Source of the DNA: Hippopus hippopus | Taxonomy: Eukaryota; Mollusca; Bivalvia; Cardiida; Cardiidae | Length of the DNA: 64,000 nt | Assembly: GCA_946811185.2 (NCBI GenBank) | Contig: OX328108.1 | Span: forward strand, 35,834,493 to 35,898,492 | Direction of reading: 5' to 3' | Part shown: positions 56,858 to 64,000 of the stretch, in pieces | Position numbering within the stretch: the stretch's first letter is position 1 | Layout of the letters: every line of letters begins with the position of its first letter | Notes under the pieces: model-generated | What the model saw: only the letters and a program-made list of their open reading frames with translations | Database searches by the model: none | What the model was told of the DNA's origin: nothing | Made by a program: the position numbers and the translations under genes

Positions 56858-58269
56858 CTGTACATTGATACTTTAAATATATAAAGATTATCAATGTTCA
56901 GTGTAGAAACCCCAGAAAATAAGAAAATAATGTCACAATTGGCTGAAAAAGACTGAAAACTCTTTCAGTAGCAACTGATTTCTATTGCATAAATCAAACA
57001 AAGGGAACTAAATTTTTACTTTTTTTGTAATCTCTTTTTACCGTAACAAGAAACCCAGTTACGTTGAGTACTGTCTCATGCGTGCCAGTTACGCACCCGC
57101 GAAAACACAAAAAATCAACTTACGGCACATTCCATAGCAGACGACAACTCTTGTTTAAGTCAAATATAGGGAATGTTTTTTTGTTCTTTTTTATCTTACT
57201 AGGGCCATTGAAATGGCATTGATACTTTGAATAAGCTCAGATGATCAATGTACAGTGTAGAAACCCCAGAAAATAAGAAAATAATGTCACAAGTGGCTGA
57301 AAAAGACTGAAAACTCTTTCAGTAGCTACTGATTTCTATTGCATAAATCAAACAAAGGGAACTAAATTTTATTATTATTTTTTTTTAGTCTCTTTTTACC
57401 GTAACAAGAAACCCAGTTACATTCACTACCGTCTCATACGTGCCAGTTACGCACCCGCGAAAACACGAAAAATCGACTTACGGCACATTCCATAGCAGAC
57501 GACAACTCTTGTTTAAGTCAAATATAGGGTATGTTTTTTTGTTCTTTTTTATCTTACTAGGGCCATTGAAATGGCATTGATACTTTGAATATGCTCAGAT
57601 GATCAATGTACAGTGTAGAAACCCCAGAAGATAATGTCACAAGTGCCTAAAAAAGACTGAAAACTCTTTCAGTAGCAACTGATTTCTATTGCATAAATCA
57701 AACAAAGGGAACTAAATTTTTATTATTTTTTTTTTAATGTCTTTTTATACTGTGACAAGAAATCCAGTTGCGTTGACTACCGTGCCATACGTGCCAGTTA
57801 TGCGCCCGCGAAAACATGAAAAATCGACTTACGACACATTCCATAGCAGACGACACCTCTTGCTGAAGTCAAATATAGGGAATTCTTTTTTTTTCTTTTT
57901 CTCTTACTAGGGCCATTGAAATGGCATTGATACTTTGAATATGCTCAGATGATCAATGTACAGTGTAGAAACCCCAGAAGATAATGTCACAATTGCCTAA
58001 AAAAGACTGAAAACTCTTTCAGTAGCAACTCATTTCTATTGCATAAATCAAACAAAGGGAACTAAATTTTTATTATTATTTTTTTTAATCTCTTTTTATA
58101 CCGTGACAAGAAATCCAGTTGCGTTGACTACCGTCCCATACGTGCCAGTTATGCGCCCGCGAAAACATGAAAAATCGAGTTACGGCACATTTCATAGCAG
58201 ACGACACCTGTTGCCTAAGTCAAATATAGGGACATTTTTTTTTTCGTTTTCTCTTACTAGGGCCATTGA
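56858..58269 (+). repeat. Satellite block, 4 monomers
   Basis: Landmarks at about 57159, 57516, 57866 and 58220. No gene. Confidence 0.9.
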
Positions 58270-59190
58270 ATTGGTTACGATGACTATCGCACCCATACGT
58301 GACCATTACGTGCTGTGCATAAAATCATAAAATCAACTAGGACACTTTCGGAGGCAACTGATGCCAGTTGTACAAATCAAAGTAAGGTAAACGAAATTCG
58401 TATTCTTACCAGGGTAACGAAAATCATTCAACGAATTTTGGTGACCGTGTGAGTCATAAGTCGATTTTATGTTTAACCGCTGCACAAAAACATTGATTCA
58501 GAAGCAACGGGTTGCTGTTGCATAAACTTTTTCCAATAAGAAATCTTGTTCTTGTTTGAAGAATTTAGAAATAGGCCAATGAAATACAATAAGATGTAAG
58601 AAAGACTAATAACAAAAATAGGTAAAATAGATAAAATGGCAAAGTTGGGGATTCAACCTTTGACCATCAGGACCCAAAAAAGATCTTGGTGCAGGGGTCA
58701 AACCCTCTTTGCGATTGAATAGGCTCAAATGACCGGAAGATTTAACATAGATATACAGATATTTCCCCCCCCCTCCAATCTGCCAATCAAATCTCAGACC
58801 TCTCTTCAAATTATCCAATCAGAAAAGCTTTGGGAAATTCAATATTGCGCCCAATCAGCCAATCAAATTGCAGACACACCTACAGAATCATCCAATCAGA
58901 AACCTTTGAGCCATTTGCAATGGCGCCCGAAAATATCGATAGAAAACAGTGAACAAGAATCGGCATAAAAGTGGATTTTAAGTCTTCTTTGAAGGCTGTT
59001 ATGCAGTCCTTGGCAAACTGCCAGGCATGCACCCTCCACACATGCCAGATTTCACTGAAAATGGGCGAAAATTTAAGAAAACAGGGTGACAGAAGACGTT
59101 GTTTTGGTGCCTTCTAGCACCTTGCAAGAGAGACTTCCCCTGATCTCTTGATTCGATTTGCTTTTCTAATTCAGGCCAACTGCCATACTG
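58270..59190 (+). repeat. 1-kb segment with only two CCAAT modules
   Basis: Like the other full copies but one ~76-bp module is deleted: after the first CCAATCTGCCAATCAAATC the sequence jumps to the CTCTTCAAATTATCCAATCAG part of the second module. CATAAAAG is kept near 58970. Confidence 0.85.
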
Positions 59191-60607
59191 TACCTTGATA
59201 CTTTAAATATGCTAAGATGATCAATTTAAAGTGTAGAAATCCGAGAAAAGAAGAAAATAATGTCACAAGTGGCCAAAAAAGACTGAAAACTTTTTCAGTA
59301 GCAACTGATTTCTATTGCATAAATCAAACAAAGGGAACTAAATTTTATTTTTTTTTTTTAATCTCTTTTTACCGTAACAAGAAACCAAGTTACGTGGACT
59401 ACTGTCTCATACGTGTCAGTTACGCACCCGCGAAAACATGAAAAATCGACTTACGGCACATTCAATAGCAGACGACACCTCTTGCTTAAGCCAAATATAG
59501 GGAATATTTTTTGTTCTTTTTTGTCTTACTAGGGCCATTGAAATCGCATTGATACTTTGAATATGCTCAGATGATCAATGTACAGTGTAGAAACCCCAGA
59601 AAATAAAAATATAATGTCACAAGTGGCTGAAAAAGACTGAAAACACTTACAGTAGCAACTGATTTCTATTGCATAAATCAAACAAAGGGAACTAAATTTT
59701 ATTATTATTTTTCTTTAATCTCTTTTTACCGTAAGAAGAAACCCAGTTATGTTGACTACCGTCTCATACGTGCCAGTTACGCACCCGGGAAAACACGAAA
59801 AATCGACTTACGGCACATTCCATAGCAGACGACACCCCTTGCTTAAGTCAAATATACGGAATGTTTTTTGTTCTTTTTTATCTTACTAGGGCCATTGAAA
59901 TGGCATTGATACTTTGAATATGCTCAGATGACCAATGTACAGTGTAGAAACCCCAGAAGATAATGTCACAAGTGCCTAAAAAAGACTGAAAACTCTTTCA
60001 GTAGCAACTGATTTCTATTGCATAAATCAAACAAAGGGAACTAAATTTTATTACTTTTTTTTTTAAATCTCTTTTTACCGTAACAAGAAACCCAGTTACG
60101 TTGACTACCGTCTCATACGTTCCAGTTACGCACCCGGGAAAACACGAAAAATCGACTTACGGCACATTCCATAGCACACGACACCATTTCCTTAAGTCAA
60201 ATATAGGGAATTTTTTTTGTTCTTTTTTATCTTCCTAGGCCCATTGAAATGGCATTGATACTTTGAATATGCTCAGATGATCAATGTACAGTGTAGAAAC
60301 CCAAGAAGATAATGTCACAAGTGCCTAAAAAAGACTGAAAACTCTTTCAGTAGCAACTGATTTCTATTGCATAAATTAAACAAAGGGAACTAAATTTTTA
60401 TTATTTTTTTTTTAATCTCTTTTTATACCGTGACAAGAAATCCAGTTGCGTTGACTACCGTCCCATACGTGCCAGTTATGCGCCCGCGAAAACATGAAAA
60501 ATCGACTTACGGCACATTCCATAGCAGATGACACCTGTTGCCTAAGTCAAATATAGGGAAATTTTTTTCTTTTTTTTTTTTTCGTTTTCTCTTACTAGGG
60601 CCATTGA
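59191..60607 (+). repeat. Satellite block, 4 monomers
   Basis: Landmarks at about 59492, 59849, 60195 and 60550. No gene. Confidence 0.9.
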
Positions 60608-61600
60608 ATTGGTTACGATGACTATCGCACCCATACGTGACCGTTAAGTGCTGTGCATAAAATCATAAAATCAACTAGGACACTTTCGGAGGCAACTGAT
60701 ACCTGTTGCACAAATCAAAGAAAGGTAAACCAAATTCGTTTTCTTACCAGGGTCACGAAAAACATTGAACCAATTTTGGTGACCGTGTGAGTCATAAGTC
60801 GATTTTATGTTTAACCGCTGCACAAAAACATTGATTCAGAAGCAACGGGTTGCTGTTGCATAAACTTTTTCCAATAAGAAATCTTGTTCTTGTTTGAAGA
60901 ATTTAGAAATAGGCCAATGAAATACAATAAGATGTAAGAATGACAAATAATAAAAATAGGTAAAATAGATAAAATGGCAAAGTTGGGGATTCAACCTTTG
61001 ACCATCAGGACCCAAAAAACGTCTTGGTGCAGGGGTCAAACCCTCTTTGCGATTGAATAGGCTCAAATGACCCGAAGATTTAACATAGATATACAGAGAT
61101 TTCCCGCCCCTTCCAATCTGCCAATCAAATCTCAGACCTCTATTAAATTATCCAATCACAGAAGCTTTTAGAAAATCAAAATGGCTTCCAATCAGCCAAT
61201 CAAATCTCATCCCTCTCTTCAAATTATCCAATCAGAAAAGCTTTGGGGAATTCAATATTGCGCCCAATCAGCCAATCAAATAGCAGACACACCTACAGAA
61301 TCATCCAATCAGAAAGCTTTGAGCCATTTGCAATGGCGCCCGAAAATATCGATAGAAAACAGTGAACAAGAATCGGCATAAAAGTGGATTTTAAGTCTTC
61401 TTTGAAGGCTGTTATGCAGTCCTTGGCAAACTGCCAGGCATGCACCCTCCACACATGCCAGATTTCACTGAAAATGGGCGAAAATTTAAGAAAACAGGGT
61501 GACAGAAGACGTTGTTTTGGTGCCTTCTAGCACCTTGCAAGAGTGACTTCCCCTGATCTCTTGATTATATTTGCTTTTCTAATTCAGGCCAACTGCCATA
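60608..61600 (+). repeat. 1-kb promoter-like satellite segment, full copy
   Basis: Complete, with three CCAAT modules (about 61110-61340) and CATAAAAG near 61377. Confidence 0.85.
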
Positions 61601-63722
61601 CTGTACATTGATACTTTAAATACGCTAAGATGATCAATGTACAGTGTAGAAACCCCAGAAAATAAGAAAATAATGTCACAAGTGGCCAAAAAAGACTGAA
61701 AACTCTTTCAGTAGCAACTGATTTCTATTGCATAAATCAAACAAAGGGAACTAAATTTTTACTTTTTTTGTAATCTTTTTTTACCGTAACAAGAAACCCA
61801 GTTACGTTGACTACTGTCTCATACGTGCCAGTTACGCACCCGGGAAAACACGAAAAATCGACTTACGGCAGTTTCCATAGCAGACGACACCTCTTGCTTA
61901 AGTCAAATATAGGGAATTTTTTTTGTTCTTTTTTATCTTACTAGGGTCATTTTATTGGCATTGATACTTTGAATATGCTGAGATGATCAATGTACAGTGT
62001 TGAAACCCCAGAAAATAAGAAAACAATGTCACAAGTGGCTGAAAAAGACTGAAAACTCTTTCAGTAGCAACTGATTTCTATTGCATAAATCAAACAAAGG
62101 GAACTAAATTTTTACTTTTTTTCTAATCTCTTTTTACCGTAACAAGAAACCCAGTTACGTCGATTACTGTCTCACACGTGCCAGTTACGCACCCGCGAAA
62201 ACACGAAAAATTGACTTACGGCACATTCCATAGCAGACAACACCTGTTGCTTAAGTCAAATATAGGGAATTTTTTTGTTCTTTTTTATCTTACTAGGGCC
62301 ATTTTATTGGCATTGACACTTTGAATATGCTCAGATGATCAATGTACAGTGTAGAAACCCCAGAAAATAAGAAAATAATGTCACAAGTGGCCAAAAAAGA
62401 CTGAAAACTCTTTCAGTAGCAACTGATTTCTGTTGCATAAATCAAACAAAGGGAACTAAATTTTTACTTTTTTTATAATCTCTTTTTACCGTAACAAGAA
62501 ACCCAGTTACGTTGACTACTGTCTCATGCGTGCCAGTTACGCAACCGGGAAAACACGAAAAATCGACTTACGGCACATTCCATAGCAGACGACACCTCTT
62601 GCTTAAGTCAAATATAGGGAAATTTTTTTTTTGTTCTTTTTTATCTTACTAGGGACATTTTATTGGCATTGATACTTTGAAAATGCTCAGATGATCAATG
62701 TATAGTGTAGAAACCCCAGAAAATAAGAAAATGATGTCACAAGAGGCTGAAAAAGATTGAAAACTCTTTCAGTAGCAACTGATTTCTATTCCATAAATCA
62801 AACAAAGGGAACTAAATTTTATTATTTTTCTAATATCTGTTTACCGTAACAAGAAACCCAGTTACGTTGACTACCGTCTCATACGTGCCAGTTACGACCC
62901 CAGGAAAACACGAAAAATCGACTTACGGCACATTCCATAGCAGACGACACCTCTTGCTTAAGTCAAATATAGGAAATTTTTTTTGTTCTTTTTTATCTTA
63001 CTAGGGCCATTGAAATGGCATTGATACTTTGAAAATGCTCAGATGATCAATGTACAGTGTAGAAACCGCAGAAGATTATGTCACAAGTGCCTAAAAAAGA
63101 CTGAAAACTCTTTCAGTAGCAACTGATTTCTATTGCATAAATCAAACAAAGGGAACTAAATTTTTATTATTTTTTTTTTAAATCTTTTTATACCATGACA
63201 AGAAATCCAGTTGCGTTGACTACCGTCCCATACGTGCCAGTTATGCCCCCGCGAAAACATGAAAAATCGATTTACGGCATATTCCATAGTAGACGACACC
63301 TGTTGCCCAAGTCAAATATAGGGAATTTTTTTTTGTTCTTTTTAATCTTACTAGGCCCATTGAAATGTCATTGATACTTTGAATATGCTCAGATGATCAA
63401 TGTACAGTGTAGAAACCCCAGAAGATAATGTCACAAGTGCCTAAAAAAGACTGAAAACTCTTTCAGTAGCAACTGATTTCTATTGCATAAATCAAACAAA
63501 GGGAACTAAATTTTTATTATTTTGTTTTTAATCTCTTTTTATACCGTGACAAGAAATCCAGTTACGTTGACTACCGTCCCATACGTGCCAGTTATGCGCC
63601 CTTGAAAACATGAAGAATCGACTTACGGCACATTCCATAGCAGACGAAACCTGTTGCTTAAGTCAAATATAGGGAAATGTTTTTTTTTTTTTTTTTTCAT
63701 TTTGTCTTACTAGGGCCGTTGA
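61601..63722 (+). repeat. Satellite block, 6 monomers
   Basis: Landmarks at about 61902, 62259, 62612, 62967, 63313 and 63662. No gene. Confidence 0.9.
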
Positions 63723-64000
63723 ATTGGTTACGATGACTATCGCACCCATACGTGACCGTTACGTGCTGTGCATAAAATCATAAAATCAACTAGGACACTT
63801 TCGGAGGCAACTGATACCTGTTGCACAAATCAAAGAAAGGTAAACCAAATTCATTTTCTTACCAGGGTCACGAAAAAACATTGAACCAATTTTGGTGACC
63901 GTGTGAGTCATAAGTTGATTTTATGTTTAACCGCTGCACAAAAACATTGATTCAGAAGCAATGGGTTGCTGTTGCGTAAACTTTTTCCAATAAGAAATCT
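63723..64000 (+). repeat. 1-kb segment, 5' part cut by the window edge
   Basis: The first ~278 bp, through the sub-repeat region to AACTTTTTCCAATAAGAAATC. Confidence 0.85.

Noticed and set aside
1..64000. Centromeric identity of the array (CENP-B-box search)
   Set aside because: No sequence resembling the CENP-B box was seen. Higher-order structure alone does not prove a centromere.

Overview
The window is eukaryotic, most likely from an invertebrate animal. A single 16.4-kb Polinton/Maverick-type virus-like DNA transposon (20738-37139) lies inside a long, gene-free satellite array (1-20737 and 37140-64000). The species cannot be fixed from the sequence. The gene set resembles Polintons I know from cnidarians, but that is a memory-based impression.

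Satellite flanks. The array is built from ~352-bp AT-rich monomers. It is punctuated every 2-11 kb by a distinct ~1-kb segment (full copies at 3872, 14212, 19074, 39664, 42073, 55864, 58270 and 60608, plus deleted or edge-cut copies). Each full 1-kb segment normally holds three tandem ~76-bp modules, each with three CCAAT boxes, followed by a TATA-like CATAAAAG, so it looks like a repeated promoter. Between 45768 and 54194 a 12-monomer block of 4213 bp has recently been tandemly duplicated. The 60-105-codon open frames in the flanks are repeats of the same satellite sequence and are not genes.

Polinton. The element starts AG and ends CT. It has ~275-bp terminal inverted repeats (about 96% alike by eye) and an exact 6-bp target duplication (AATATA) in a satellite monomer. 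Left to right it encodes: (+) a broken TBP-like protein; (-) protein-primed family B DNA polymerase; (-) a small NUMOD1-like protein (frameshifted); (-) the double-jelly-roll major capsid protein (broken); (-) six small virion or unknown proteins, including a pX/pVI-like basic protein, a two-TM protein with a premature stop, a dUTPase-fold-like protein and a glycine-rich hydrophobic protein; (-) the penton (minor capsid); (-) a 54-aa coiled-coil ORF; (-) the FtsK/HerA packaging ATPase; then divergently (+) a zinc-ribbon/phospholipase A2 protein, the RVE-chromodomain integrase (broken), the adenain-like protease and a fiber-like repeat protein (broken); and finally two (-) genes of unknown function near the right end.

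How it works together. Integrase plus polymerase make up the transposition and replication module. MCP, penton, ATPase and protease are the four-gene virion module; fiber, PLA2 and the basic/hydrophobic proteins look like entry and core components. This copy is decayed: TBP-like, NUMOD1-like, MCP, two-TM, integrase and fiber genes each carry frameshifts and/or nonsense codons, while polymerase, ATPase, protease, penton and PLA2 are open. Two regulatory patterns stand out. Nearly the same ~32-bp hairpin sits at both convergent gene ends, and a TATAAAA-like motif directly abuts the start codon of about ten genes. Both would suit an element-specific transcription system that includes the TBP-like protein.
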